Shown here: positions 8,062-19,259 of the stretch, in pieces | Layout: every line of letters starts with the position of its first letter | How positions within the stretch are numbered: position 1 is the first letter of the stretch | DNA from: Streptomyces mutomycini | Lineage (GTDB): Bacteria > Actinomycetota > Actinomycetes > Streptomycetales > Streptomycetaceae | Length of the DNA: 50,032 nt | Reading direction: 5' to 3' | NCBI RefSeq assembly: GCF_001700505.1 | Contig: NZ_MAPV01000042.1 | Coordinates: 1-50,032, forward strand | Translations under genes and position numbers: made by a program | The notes under the pieces: generated by a model | Database searches by the model: none | Told to the model about the DNA's origin: nothing | The model's input: only the letters and a program-made list of their open reading frames with translations

Positions 8062-8682
8062 GTGAGAAGCAGCGGCGACGGTACGGCTGCGGGTGGGCCG
8101 TACCGGCAGCACGGGAGTGCAGCCGACCACTCCATCAGACAGCCGGTTCAGCCGGCGGTGGTGGCAGCGGACGGTGTGGCAGCAGGGGCAGGGGACATCG
8201 GCTACCGGGGGCCGACAGCGTGCGCCGCGGCCGGGATCACCTACCGACAGCTCGACTACTGGGCGCGTACGGGGCTGGTGGAGCCGAGCGTGCGCCCGGC
8301 ATACGGGTCGGGGACACAGCGTCTCTACAGCTTCCGGGACGTGGTTCTCCTCAAGATCGTCAAGCGGTTCCTGGATACGGGGGTCGCTCTGCAGAACATC
8401 CGCACCACCGTTCAGCACCTCAGGGCCCGGGGATTCACGGATCTCGAGCGGATGACCCTGATGAGTGACGGTGCGACGGTTTACGAGTGCTCCTCGCCCG
8501 ACGAGGTCGTGAGTCTGCTGCAGGGCGGCCAGGGCGTCTTCGGTATCGCCGTGGGTGTCGTCTGGCGGGATGTCGACGCGGCGCTGTCCCAGCTCCACGG
8601 GGAGCGTGTCGACACCGGCGAGACCCTGATCGGCAACAACCCCGCCGATGAACTGGCGAGGCGTCGCAACCGCGCGGGCTGA
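8062..8682 (+). CDS. MerR family regulator (Rv1830/ResR-type)
   Basis: A 206-aa protein with a MerR-like HTH (ITYRQLDYWARTGLVEPSVRPAYGSGTQRLYSFRDVVLLKIVKRFLD) at about residues 55-105, followed by a DUF-type C-terminal domain (DGATVYECSSPDEVVSLLQGGQGVFGIAVGVVWRDVD). It matches Rv1830, named ResR/McdR in mycobacteria, where it has been linked to growth and division control and drug tolerance. The start is set at GTG 8062 because GGAGG at 8052-8056 precedes it and the promoter lies just upstream; the longer in-frame start at 7984 would put the promoter inside the gene. The 45 N-terminal residues are low-complexity. Confidence 0.85.
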   Translation: MRSSGDGTAAGGPYRQHGSAADHSIRQPVQPAVVAADGVAAGAGDIGYRGPTACAAAGITYRQLDYWARTGLVEPSVRPAYGSGTQRLYSFRDVVLLKIVKRFLDTGVALQNIRTTVQHLRARGFTDLERMTLMSDGATVYECSSPDEVVSLLQGGQGVFGIAVGVVWRDVDAALSQLHGERVDTGETLIGNNPADELARRRNRAG

Positions 8683-8751
8683 GCCGCCGGACGGTGCGGC
8701 GCGTGTGCCGGGCGGGGCGGTTGTCAGTGGCGTAGGGCAGCATCGGTCGGT

Positions 8752-10215
8752 GTGAGAGCCGCGCCGACCATCCTGCATCTGGACATGGATGCCTTCTACG
8801 CCTCTGCGGAGCAGGCGGCGAAGCCCAGCCTGCGCGGCAAGCCGGTGGTGGTCGGTGGTCTGGGGATGCGCGGCGTGGTCGCCACCGCGTCGTACGAGGC
8901 CCGGCGTCTCGGCGTGCACTCGGCGATGCCCATGGCCCAGGCGAGGCGGCTCGCGCCCAACGCCGCGTATCTGGTCCCGCGTTTCGCGCTCTACCGGACG
9001 GTGAGCGACCAGGTGATGGAGCTGCTCGGCCGGCTGTCGCCGCTCGTCGAGCCGCTCAGCCTTGACGAGGCCTTCGTGGATCTCGAGGCGGGCGGGGTGG
9101 CGGACGACTCGGCTTCCGCCCGTCTGGTCGGTGAGCAGCTGCGCACGGTGATCAAAGGGGTCACCGGACTCAGTGGTTCCGTCGGTCTGGCCGGCTCCAA
9201 GATGCTGGCCAAGATCGCCTCTGAGGAGGCGAAGCCGGACGGGCTGCTGCTGATCGAGCCGGGCACCGAGCGTGAGCTCCTGGCGCCCATGCCCGTGCGT
9301 ACCCTCGCGGGTGTGGGGCCCGCCACGGGCGACCATCTCCGGCGCGCCGGGATGACCGTCGTCAGTCACCTGGCGGAGGCCGGCGAGGCGGAGCTCGTGA
9401 GGCTGCTCGGCAAGGCACACGGGGTGGCGCTCCACCGCATGGCGCGGGGCTACGACGATCGTCCCGTCGTGGCCGAACGGGACGCCAAGTCCGTGTCGGT
9501 CGAGGACACCTTCGACGTCGACCTGCACGACCGGGTGCGCGTCAGGACGGAGGTGGAGCGGCTCGCGGACCGGTGTGTGCGGCGGCTGCGGAACGCGGAG
9601 CGGTCCGGGCGCACGGTCGTCCTCAAGGTGCGCCGCTACGATTTCTCGACCCTCACCAGGTCCGAGACGCTGCGTGGCCCCACCGACGACCCCACGGTGG
9701 TCAGGGAGGCCGCCGCGCGGCTCCTGGAGGCCGTGGACACGACAGGCGGTGTGCGGCTGCTCGGAGTCGGTGTCACCGGGCTGGCGGACTTCACGCAGGA
9801 GGACCTGTTCGCGCAGGCGGCCGACGCGGAGCACGCCGCCGAGGAGTCCGCGGTGGCGGATGCCACCCCGGAGGAGCGGGACGGCGCGTCGGAGGGGGCG
9901 GCGGGAGCGGAGGCCCGGGGGAGCGAGGGACAGCCGGCCGCGCGGCGCTGGCAGGCAGGGCATGACGTACAGCACGACGTGCACGGTCACGGCTGGGTGC
10001 AGGGCAGCGGCGTCGGCCGCGTCACCGTGCGCTTCGAGGAACCGTGGACGCCGCCCGGACGGGTGCGCACGTTCCTCGTCGGTGATCCGGCGCTGAGGCC
10101 CGCCGACCCGCTTCCCCTGGTGCGTGACCCGGTGGACTACTCCTCCTGGCCGGCCAGCTTGCCGAAGTCCCTGTCGGGGCCGGTCCCGGCAGAGGAGGAC
10201 GAGTCGAGTCCGTAG
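8752..10215 (+). CDS. dinB: DNA polymerase IV (Y-family)
   Basis: A 487-aa translesion polymerase. The catalytic carboxylates are visible: LDMDAFYAS (D11, D13) and SLDEAFVDL (D105, E106). A thumb HhH region (about 185-200, RTLAGVGPATGDHL) and a little-finger domain (about 250-350) follow. Residues 360-487 form a long variable tail rich in A/E/G with a second conserved Streptomyces segment near HGHGWVQGSGVGRVTVRFEEPW. No clear C-terminal clamp motif was identified. The GTG start is supported by the conserved N-terminus. The last 79 bases overlap the 3' end of the opposite-strand PRC-barrel gene. Confidence 0.9.
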   Translation: MRAAPTILHLDMDAFYASAEQAAKPSLRGKPVVVGGLGMRGVVATASYEARRLGVHSAMPMAQARRLAPNAAYLVPRFALYRTVSDQVMELLGRLSPLVEPLSLDEAFVDLEAGGVADDSASARLVGEQLRTVIKGVTGLSGSVGLAGSKMLAKIASEEAKPDGLLLIEPGTERELLAPMPVRTLAGVGPATGDHLRRAGMTVVSHLAEAGEAELVRLLGKAHGVALHRMARGYDDRPVVAERDAKSVSVEDTFDVDLHDRVRVRTEVERLADRCVRRLRNAERSGRTVVLKVRRYDFSTLTRSETLRGPTDDPTVVREAAARLLEAVDTTGGVRLLGVGVTGLADFTQEDLFAQAADAEHAAEESAVADATPEERDGASEGAAGAEARGSEGQPAARRWQAGHDVQHDVHGHGWVQGSGVGRVTVRFEEPWTPPGRVRTFLVGDPALRPADPLPLVRDPVDYSSWPASLPKSLSGPVPAEEDESSP

Positions 10216-10508
10216 TGGCGGTAGAGCTGCAGTTCCTGCTCAGGAGACAGATGGCGTCCCACGCCGAAGTCCGGTGCGTCCTTGATCAGCGACCTGTCGA
10301 AGGGGATCAGCAGCGCACCGTCGACGAATTCGCTCGGCTCGAGTGGGACGAACGCGTCCCTGGTGAACAGGCCGGTGCGGACGGCGGCCCACTCGGGCAC
10401 CCCGGTGGCGTCGTCGAGGTAGACCTCGTCCACCGTTCCGATCTTGGCACCTTGACGGTCGAAGGCCTTACGGCCGATCAGGCTGCGCGGATCGATGTCG
10501 GTCTGCAC
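10137..10508 (-). CDS. PRC-barrel domain protein
   Basis: A 123-aa protein with an N-terminal PRC barrel (SLIGRKAFDRQGAKIGTVDEVYLDD...PEWAAVRTG, about residues 7-75) and a short C-terminal extension containing LSPEQELQLYRHYGL. PRC barrels occur in ribosome maturation factor RimM, photosynthetic reaction centres and many unknown actinobacterial proteins; substrate and role here are unknown. The GTG start at 10508 is chosen over the GTG at 10520 because GGGAGG (minus strand, 10518-10513) lies 4 bases upstream. Its 3' end overlaps dinB by 79 bases. Confidence 0.82.
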   Translation of the reverse strand: MQTDIDPRSLIGRKAFDRQGAKIGTVDEVYLDDATGVPEWAAVRTGLFTRDAFVPLEPSEFVDGALLIPFDRSLIKDAPDFGVGRHLSPEQELQLYRHYGLDSSSSAGTGPDRDFGKLAGQEE

Positions 10509-10621
10509 GGTGCCTCCCACTGTTCACGACTGGATGAGGTGTCGCGGCTGCTCCACAGGCACTACGAAATGCCAGATCCGGACCGTCGGCCACTCGAGAC
10601 GGCCCGCGCCTGCCCCGCTGG

Positions 10622-10627
10622 TAGGCT
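10622..10627 (+). promoter_or_regulatory. gcvP: Putative -10 element for the gcvP leader
   Basis: TAGGCT lies about 22 bases before the riboswitch begins. No good -35 box is visible, so this is a modest call based on position. Confidence 0.35.
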
Positions 10628-10644
10628 GGAACACGGCTGCTGAC

Positions 10645-10868
10645 CCTGTGCGGGAGAGTCCTCCGGAATGGTCCGGAGGCGCCGAAGGAGCAACTCCTCC
10701 CCGGAATCTCTCAGGCCCCCGTACCGCACGGACGAGGTCACTCTGGAAAGCAGGGCGGGATCCGTACGGCAGCGCGCCGCGACGGGTGCCTCCCTCACCG
10801 ACGGTGAAAGCCGGTATGCCCAGGCGTGCCGGTGAAGCTCTCAGGTCAGATGACAGAGGGGGAGGCCG
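10645..10868 (+). promoter_or_regulatory. Tandem glycine riboswitch
   Basis: Two consecutive glycine aptamers. The first (about 10648-10760) has GCGGGAGAG, GCCGAAGGAGCAA (10681) and GAATCTCTCAGGC (10704). The second (about 10775-10868) has ACCGACGGTGAAAGCCGG and GAAGCTCTCAGGTCAGATGACAGAGG. The layout matches the actinobacterial gcvT-type element. It lies 60 bases before gcvP and should turn on glycine cleavage when glycine is high. Confidence 0.92.
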
Positions 10869-10927
10869 TCCGGGCAGCCACGCCGTGGCGCCCCTCGCAG
10901 GTCGTGACAGACCAGGAGGCCTCCATC

Positions 10928-13813
<2,886 letters not shown>

Positions 13814-13831
13814 GCCGGGCGGACACGCGTC

Positions 13832-13865
13832 GGGGCCGGTACGGAGACCTCTCCGGGCCGGCCCC
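13832..13865 (+). terminator. Possible gcvP terminator
   Basis: GGGGCCGG at 13832-13839 pairs with CCGGCCCC at 13858-13865 around an 18-base loop, 19 bases after the stop codon. A run of C follows instead of U. It may also serve the convergent DUF5999 gene. Confidence 0.5.
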
Positions 13866-13887
13866 CCCGTGTTCCGTCCGGCCGCGG

Positions 13888-14094
13888 TCAGGCGGCCTTC
13901 ACCACCCGGCCGCCCTTCAGCGGGCGGTGGGGGGCGATGATCTGCCCGTCGGGGAGCAGCTCACCGGTGTCCTCGAACAGCAGGACGCCGTTGCACAGCA
14001 GGCTCCAGCCCTGTTCCGGGTGGTGAGCCATCAGGCGTGCCGCTTCCCGGTCGTTGGAGTCGGCGGTCGGGCAGGGTGGCTGGTGCTGGCACAT
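13888..14094 (-). CDS. DUF5999 family protein
   Basis: A 68-aa protein beginning MCQHQPPCPTADS and containing AHHPEQGWSLLCNGVLLFEDTGELLPDG, which I recognise as the DUF5999 family found across Streptomyces. Two N-terminal cysteines (C2, C8) and C34 could bind a metal. Function unknown. The reading frame stays open upstream to 14253, so longer starts are possible, but conservation begins at the chosen ATG. It faces gcvP tail to tail. Confidence 0.82.
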   Translation of the reverse strand: MCQHQPPCPTADSNDREAARLMAHHPEQGWSLLCNGVLLFEDTGELLPDGQIIAPHRPLKGGRVVKAA

Positions 14095-14189
14095 GGCTGG
14101 GTTCTTTCGCTGCGTCGAGTCGAATGTCCTGCGGCCGGATGATGTGATCATGGCCGCCCCCGTATCTAGTCGGTCCGGTTCCAGTGTTG

Positions 14190-14213
14190 CCCTGCGGACG
14201 TCTCTCCGCAGGG
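14190..14213. repeat. Stem-loop upstream of the DUF5999 gene
   Basis: CCCTGCGGA at 14190-14198 pairs perfectly with 14205-14213 around a 6-base loop. It lies 96 bases upstream of the DUF5999 start codon and could be a terminator for an upstream transcript or part of its leader. Confidence 0.6.
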
Positions 14214-14306
14214 ATTTCGCGGCAGCTGGTGTTCTCCTTCCGTGACGCATCACCCGGCCGGACGGTTCAATCCAACTGCACTGTCCGTTCGGATGGTTCG
14301 GGGTGA

Positions 14307-14330
14307 CCTGTCCGGACTAGTCCGGACAGG
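14307..14330. repeat. Perfect 24-bp palindrome
   Basis: CCTGTCCGGACT followed directly by its reverse complement (12-bp arms, no spacer). It lies between the DUF5999 gene and the 3' end of the next minus-strand gene, 6 bases from the terminator hairpin at 14337. With no loop it resembles a protein-binding site more than a terminator; no matching regulator gene is adjacent. Confidence 0.75.
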
Positions 14331-14336
14331 CAGTGA

Positions 14337-14372
14337 CGCGCCCCCGCCGGGCAGCGGCTCGGCGGGGGCGCG
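14337..14372 (-). terminator. Terminator of the minus-strand gene ending at 14386
   Basis: A perfect 13-bp G/C stem (14337-14349 with 14360-14372) with a 10-base loop, starting 13 bases after the stop codon in the minus direction. Confidence 0.8.
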
Positions 14373-14385
14373 TGAGGAAGGAGGG

Positions 14386-15000
14386 TCAGGCGGGCGACCC
14401 GAGGAGGCCGGGGATCTCGGGGAGGTCCGGAAGCGGTGCCGGGGCGACACGGAGTGTCATGACGGGAAGCAGGTCGGCGACCCGGTGCGGGCGGTGGGCC
14501 GTGAAGCCCGGAGGAGCGGGTGCCAGGGGCACCAGCACATCGGTCGGCGCGAGTGCGCCGCTGCCGGCGTCGGCGTCGACGTCGTGGTGCAGCCACAGCG
14601 TGAACATGTACAGCTCGGGCACCGACAGGAGACGTGGCTGGTACTGAGCCGTCGTCGACTCCGCCTGTCTCACTGCCAGTTCGGTGGAGACGATGTACGG
14701 GCCCTCGAAGAAGTGCGAGAAGGTCCAGCCGTCGGCGGTGAGCATCGTGTCCGCGGCGGCGACGACGCGCTCACCGCTGCGGATCAGGAAGCGCCAGCCG
14801 GCGAGGCGAGTGCGCGGTGCCGTCTCGTTCGGCACGATCCGGTCCAGCACGTGGACGGGAAGCGGCAGTTCGGGACTCAGTGCTCCCTGGACGGAGCGGA
14901 GAGCGGGCGTGTGGGCCTCACGGACTGCGGTATGAGAACCGAGTGCCGCGAGAACGCTGCGCAGTGCGGGCGCTGGGGCCGGGGAAACATGCAGCGGCAT
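14386..15000 (-). CDS. Hypothetical protein, conserved in Streptomyces
   Basis: A 204-aa soluble-looking protein with no signal peptide or membrane segment. Visible stretches include WRFLIRSGERVVAAADTML and FSHFFEGPYIVSTELAVRQAE, and a proline-rich C-terminus. I do not recognise a domain. The coding call rests on third-position GC bias, a good terminator and an ATG with GAGAGG about 9 bases upstream. It is divergent from the glutamate-cysteine ligase family gene across a 492-base gap. Confidence 0.75.
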   Translation of the reverse strand: MPLHVSPAPAPALRSVLAALGSHTAVREAHTPALRSVQGALSPELPLPVHVLDRIVPNETAPRTRLAGWRFLIRSGERVVAAADTMLTADGWTFSHFFEGPYIVSTELAVRQAESTTAQYQPRLLSVPELYMFTLWLHHDVDADAGSGALAPTDVLVPLAPAPPGFTAHRPHRVADLLPVMTLRVAPAPLPDLPEIPGLLGSPA

Positions 15001-15492
15001 AATGGGTCGCCTCTCACTTCGGAGACACGGTGATGCGTGGGCGGGTGCAGACGGCGCTGTCGGCGTGTGGGGCCAGAGGGAGGCCGGTGACGGGGCGGAC
15101 GGGCCGATGCGTCAACTCTCTGCCTCGTTCGCAGAGTTTATACGACAAATGTTCACACCATGTTTCGGCTACCCGTCCCGAGTATTGCGCGCAAGGGGGA
15201 TTCGAGTCTTTGTATTGCGCGGTTTCTGTGGATCCGGGTCGTGCCCGACCCCCGTCGCCAGGTACTTTCCCGATGCGGCGGTAGGCTGAAACCCATCGGT
15301 GTATCAGCCGTGTACCTCGGCCGCGCAAACTGCATATGCCCCATGCCTTCGGAATGTGCCTCCGGCTTCAGGCAACAGACTACTGGGCACCCGTGAGCCG
15401 CGGGGGCGTTACGGATCATCTCGGCGGGGCATTATCGATCGTGATACGAGCGGCCTGGGCCGCGGGCCGCCCACTCGAGGAGGGACCCTTCG
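15001..15492. other. 492-base intergenic region with lower GC
   Basis: A divergent intergenic region that is clearly richer in A/T than its neighbours. On the minus strand TATAAA at 15142-15137 could be the -10 of the hypothetical gene. The direct repeat GTATTGCGCG occurs at 15182-15191 and 15212-15221, 30 bases apart. On the plus strand TAGGCT at 15282-15287 is a possible -10 for the ligase gene, which would leave a leader of about 200 bases. Short plus-strand frames (for example from ATG 15336) run on into the ligase gene in another frame and have no support. No RNA gene was recognised. Confidence 0.5.
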
Positions 15493-16998
15493 ATGGGCGA
15501 GAAGGTCGTGGCGGGTGCCTTTGCCCCGTCCGATCGGCAGGCGTACCGCGAGAAGCTCACCCAGTGCCTGAAGGGACTGGAGAGGCTCCTGTCGGAGCGG
15601 AGGTTCGATCGCCCCAGAAATCTCATGGGGCTGGAGATCGAGCTGAATCTCGCGGGTTCGGACGGCATGCCGAGGATGCGGAATGCAGAGGTGCTCCAGC
15701 GCATCGCCAGCCGGGATTTCCAGACGGAACTGGGGATGTTCAACCTGGAAGTGAATATTCTTCCCCACCGGCTGAGCGGCCGGGTATTCGATCAGCTGGC
15801 TGAGGAGTTGCGCACGGGGCTCGCCTATGCGCACCGGAAGGCCGCGGAGGTAGATGCCGGGATCGTGATGATCGGCATCCTGCCGACCCTGGGGCGGGAC
15901 GACGTGGTGTCGGCGAACCTGTCGGACGTCGACCGTTATACGCTCCTCAACGATCAAATGGCGGCCGCGCGCGGCGAGGAATTCATCCTCGATATCGAAG
16001 GGGTCGAGCGATTGGTCTCGACCTCTGCTTCGATCGCGCCGGAATCGGCGTGCACATCGGTTCAGCTGCACCTGCAGGTGACGCCGGACCGCTTCGCGGA
16101 CGTATGGAACGCGGCCCAGGCCGTCGCGTCCGTGCAGATCGCCCTCGGAGCCAACTCTCCCTTCCTGTTCGGCAAGGAGCTGTGGCGCGAGTCGAGGCCG
16201 CCGCTCTTCCAGCAGGCCACGGACGTGCGGCCGCCCGAACTCCGTAATCAGGGGGTGCGCCCGAGGACCTGGTTCGGGGAGCGCTGGATCAGTTCCGCGT
16301 ACGAGCTCTTCGAGGAGAACGTGCGCTTCTACCCGCCCCTGCTGCCGATCTGCGACGAGGAGGACCCACTGAGGGTCCTCGACGAGGGCGGTGTGCCGGC
16401 GCTGGCCGAACTCGTCCTGCACAACGGCACGGTCTACCGGTGGAACCGGCCGGTCTACGGGCTGGCCGGCGGCGTCCCTCATCTGAGGGTGGAGAACCGG
16501 GTCCTGCCCGCCGGCCCCACGGTCGTCGACGTGATCGCCAATGCGGCCTTCTACTACGGGCTGGTGCGGGCGCTCGCCGACGAAACCCGGCCCGTTTGGA
16601 CCAGGCTGCCCTTCGAGGCGGCAGCGGAGAACTTCGACGCCGCGTGCCGCCACGGGATCGACGCCAAGCTGCTCTGGCCGCGCTCCGGCCGTTCCGGCGG
16701 CGTGGCGAAGGTGTCCGCCGTCGACCTCGTACGGGATGAACTGCTGCCGCTCGCGGCCGCAGGGCTCGACGCCTGGAACATCGAACCCGCGGACCGTGAC
16801 CGCTACCTCGGCGTCATCGAGGAGCGCTGCCGGCTCCGCGTGAACGGCGCGTCCTGGCAGGTCGACACGTACCACCGAGCCTTGGAGGCGGGCCTCGAAC
16901 GGGAGGGCGCACTGGCGGCCACCACCCGCCGTTACGGGGAGCTCATGCAGGTGGGCGAGCCGGTGCACACCTGGCCCGTCGGCTTTCCCGCCCCCTGA
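15493..16998 (+). CDS. Glutamate-cysteine ligase family protein (GCS2-like)
   Basis: A 501-aa protein with the GCS2 fold signature: an N-terminal MGLEIELNLAG at about residues 45-55 (metal/ATP-binding glutamates) and LGMFNLEVNILPHRLSG near 76-92; later SVQLHLQVTP and HLRVENRVLPAGPT. These proteins couple glutamate to an amine or cysteine with ATP; the real substrate of this Streptomyces group, which lacks glutathione, is not known. It is distinct from EgtA in length and context. ATG 15493 follows GAGGAGGGA (15477-15485) by 7 bases. No thiol-pathway neighbours are present. Confidence 0.87.
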   Translation: MGEKVVAGAFAPSDRQAYREKLTQCLKGLERLLSERRFDRPRNLMGLEIELNLAGSDGMPRMRNAEVLQRIASRDFQTELGMFNLEVNILPHRLSGRVFDQLAEELRTGLAYAHRKAAEVDAGIVMIGILPTLGRDDVVSANLSDVDRYTLLNDQMAAARGEEFILDIEGVERLVSTSASIAPESACTSVQLHLQVTPDRFADVWNAAQAVASVQIALGANSPFLFGKELWRESRPPLFQQATDVRPPELRNQGVRPRTWFGERWISSAYELFEENVRFYPPLLPICDEEDPLRVLDEGGVPALAELVLHNGTVYRWNRPVYGLAGGVPHLRVENRVLPAGPTVVDVIANAAFYYGLVRALADETRPVWTRLPFEAAAENFDAACRHGIDAKLLWPRSGRSGGVAKVSAVDLVRDELLPLAAAGLDAWNIEPADRDRYLGVIEERCRLRVNGASWQVDTYHRALEAGLEREGALAATTRRYGELMQVGEPVHTWPVGFPAP

Positions 16999-17094
16999 GG
17001 GGGACGGCCGCCCGGTGTCCCGCCGCCGCGGCCCCGTCGGGCAAGCTATGACGACGCATGGCTGACGGCAGGTGTACAGGTGGAGGCGGGGCGC

Positions 17095-17874
17095 GTGGCT
17101 GAATCCATTCCTCACGAGGAGGTGTCCCGGCGGGTCCTCCGGTCGGAGACGCTGCTCGTGCTGGCTCTCTCACTCGGGGCCAGCGGGGTGTCCGCCCTGA
17201 TCAGCTTCATCGGGTCGCTGACGAAACCGGGCGGCCTCAAGGACCAGGCGGCGACGCTGAACGGCTCGTACGCCCCCGGGCGGCCTTGGCTGGACCTTGC
17301 CTGGCAGCTGTTCGGCATCGCCTCGGCCCTGGTGCCGGTCGCGCTGGTGGCGCACCTGCTCATCCGGGAGGGCGCCGGTCTGCGGACCCTCGGTCTCGAC
17401 CGCGCCAGGCCCTGGCCGGACCTGGGCCGGGGCACCCTGGTCGCCGCGGGTATCGGCAGCGCGGGGCTGGCGTTCTACCTCGTGGCGCGGGCCGCGGGAT
17501 TCAACCTGACGGTGGTTCCCGAGTCCCTGCCCGACGTGTGGTGGAAGTTCCCCGTACTGATCCTCTCCGCGTTGCAGAACTCCCTCGTGGAGGAAGTCAT
17601 CGTCGTCGGCTATCTGCTGAGGCGGCTGGGGCAGCTCGGGTGGACGCCGATGGCCGCCCTGGTGGCGAGTTCCGTGCTGCGCGGCTCGTACCACCTGTAC
17701 CAGGGGATCGGCGGTTTCATCGGGAACCTGGTCATGGGCGTCGTCTTCGTGCTGCTTTACAGGCGCTGGGGGCGGGTCGGGCCGCTGGTCGTCGCGCACG
17801 CCCTGCTCGACATCGGGGCGTTCGTCGGATACGCCCTGCTCGCGGGCGAGGTGGACTGGCTGCCCACCCCGTGA
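17095..17874 (+). CDS. CPBP family intramembrane metalloprotease
   Basis: A 259-aa polytopic membrane protein. The CPBP/CAAX motif 1 appears as SLVEEVIVVGYLLRRL (about 163-178), motif 2 as LRGSYHLYQG, and a late histidine as VVAHALLDIG. The usual arginine of EExxxR is replaced by valine, a variant I have seen in actinobacterial members. The role is probably processing of an unknown membrane or prenylated substrate. GTG 17095 is preferred (GGAGG at 17082-17086, spacing 8) to GTG 17080. The next gene is convergent, with only 24 bases between stops. Confidence 0.82.
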   Translation: MAESIPHEEVSRRVLRSETLLVLALSLGASGVSALISFIGSLTKPGGLKDQAATLNGSYAPGRPWLDLAWQLFGIASALVPVALVAHLLIREGAGLRTLGLDRARPWPDLGRGTLVAAGIGSAGLAFYLVARAAGFNLTVVPESLPDVWWKFPVLILSALQNSLVEEVIVVGYLLRRLGQLGWTPMAALVASSVLRGSYHLYQGIGGFIGNLVMGVVFVLLYRRWGRVGPLVVAHALLDIGAFVGYALLAGEVDWLPTP

Positions 17875-17898
17875 GCGGGCGGCCCGCTGCCGCCGCTC

Positions 17899-18720
17899 TC
17901 AGAGCCCGGCGAGCAGCTCACCGTCGATCACCGTGACGGCGCTGCCCGTCAGCAGGGTGCGCTCACCGCGCAGCGAGGTCCGCACCAGGCCCGACCGTGC
18001 CGAGGCCTGGACCCCGACGAGGTCGTCGCGGCCGAACCTGGCCGACCAGAAGGGCGCGAGAGCGGTGTGGGCGCTGCCGGTCACCGGGTCCTCGTCGATG
18101 CCCACCGCGGGGAAGAAGCCGCGGGAAACGAAGTCGTACGCGTCTGCGGGGTCCTCGGCTGCCGCGGTGGCGATGACTCCGCGGCGGGAGCACGAGGCCA
18201 GCGCGGCGAAATCCGGCCGCAGAGTGCGAACGGCCCTCTCGTCGGCCAGCTCCACCAGGAGGTCACCGACCTGCTCGCCCGTGTCGTGGACGGACAGCGG
18301 CGCCACGCCCAGCGCCGCTGTCAGTCCGGGCGGGGCGGAGACGGGCTTCAGCGGCGCCGTCGGGAAGTCCAGGGTCAGGGTGCCGTCGGCGTGGGCGGTG
18401 GTGCGCAGGACGCCGGAACGGGTGGCGTAGCGCACCGTTCCGCCGGCGACTTCAGTGGTGTGCAGGACGTGGGCGGCGGCCAGTGTCGCGTGCCCGCAGA
18501 GATCGACCTCGGTGGTGGGGGTGAACCAGCGCAGCGCCCAGTCGGCCTCCCCGCCCGGCGGCAGCGGATGGACGAACGCCGTCTCGGAGAGGTTCACCTC
18601 GGCGGCGACGAGCTGGAGGCGGTCCGCTCCGGGGAAGGCCCCGGAGTCCAGGATCACGACGCCGGCGGGGTTACCGGCGAAGGGGCGGTCGGTGAACGCG
18701 TCGACGATGCGGATCTTCAT
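17899..18720 (-). CDS. PhzF family isomerase/epimerase
   Basis: A 273-aa protein of the phenazine-biosynthesis PhzF/diaminopimelate-epimerase fold. It begins MKIRIVDAFTDRPFAGNPAGV (typical PhzF N-terminus), with NLSETAFV containing the catalytic glutamate near residue 47, FTPTTEVDLCGHATLAAAHVL, and a C-terminal half ending in DEDPVTGSAHTALAPFW. The substrate is unknown; no phenazine genes are nearby. The ATG start agrees with the family. It may share a transcript with the minus-strand gene upstream (44-base gap). Confidence 0.9.
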   Translation of the reverse strand: MKIRIVDAFTDRPFAGNPAGVVILDSGAFPGADRLQLVAAEVNLSETAFVHPLPPGGEADWALRWFTPTTEVDLCGHATLAAAHVLHTTEVAGGTVRYATRSGVLRTTAHADGTLTLDFPTAPLKPVSAPPGLTAALGVAPLSVHDTGEQVGDLLVELADERAVRTLRPDFAALASCSRRGVIATAAAEDPADAYDFVSRGFFPAVGIDEDPVTGSAHTALAPFWSARFGRDDLVGVQASARSGLVRTSLRGERTLLTGSAVTVIDGELLAGL

Positions 18721-18764
18721 GCAGCAGACCGTAGGCGGGGCCGCTCCGAGTGGTCCAAGGCCAA

Positions 18765-19259
18765 TCACGAATGTGCGGCTCCGGATACTTCGGGCCTTAC
18801 ACGCGCGGGGTCGAGATGGAGTTCGTACGCCGTGTAGCACTCGCTGATCTTCGTGCCCACCGAGGCGCCACAGGAACAGAGTTGGTTCGGCCCGTTCCAG
18901 CCGTGCAGCCCGCAGCAGCCGGAGTGGTCTCCGTCCCGGTCGGTGTGCAGCTCCGGGGCGTCGTCGCAATGCAGCACGATCGTGTTGCGCGGCCCGCCCG
19001 ACATGAGAAACCCGTCCCCGTCCGGAGGGGACGCACTGGGGCCGCCCGGAAACATGGGGACCGGCTCGTCGGTGGGCAGGAACGGGGCACCCCAGGGCTC
19101 GGGATCGAATGCGTAGAACCCTCTTGCCACGGTGGAGGGCGCCCGCCGGTATCCATCAGGTCCGATCCGGCCGTCGAACTCCGGCCTGGCCGGCATCTCC
19201 GACAGCTGGACGTCCCCCGTCAAGGGACCTGAACAGGCGGCGCACAAGAAAATGGTCAC
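18765..19259 (-). CDS. Hypothetical cysteine-rich protein
   Basis: A 164-aa protein with an N-terminal CAAC pair (C6, C9), the segment HCDDAPELHTDRDGDHSGCCGLHGWNGPNQLCSCGA and an ECYTAYELHLDP tail. The cysteine/histidine spacing suggests a zinc site. No family name is recognised, but the sequence reads as a real Streptomyces protein with high third-position GC. The GTG at 19259 is the only early start and has a poor ribosome site. Upstream (plus strand) it is divergent from the dienelactone hydrolase gene. Confidence 0.7.
   Translation of the reverse strand: MTIFLCAACSGPLTGDVQLSEMPARPEFDGRIGPDGYRRAPSTVARGFYAFDPEPWGAPFLPTDEPVPMFPGGPSASPPDGDGFLMSGGPRNTIVLHCDDAPELHTDRDGDHSGCCGLHGWNGPNQLCSCGASVGTKISECYTAYELHLDPARVRPEVSGAAHS

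Noticed and set aside
7975..9990. 671-codon minus-strand frame
   Set aside because: It covers merR and dinB antisense; the plus-strand genes have clear motifs and ribosome sites, and this frame has none.
15336..15803. 155-codon plus-strand frame before and into the ligase gene
   Set aside because: It continues into the ligase gene in another frame, where it becomes low-complexity; the leader part alone has no conservation evidence.
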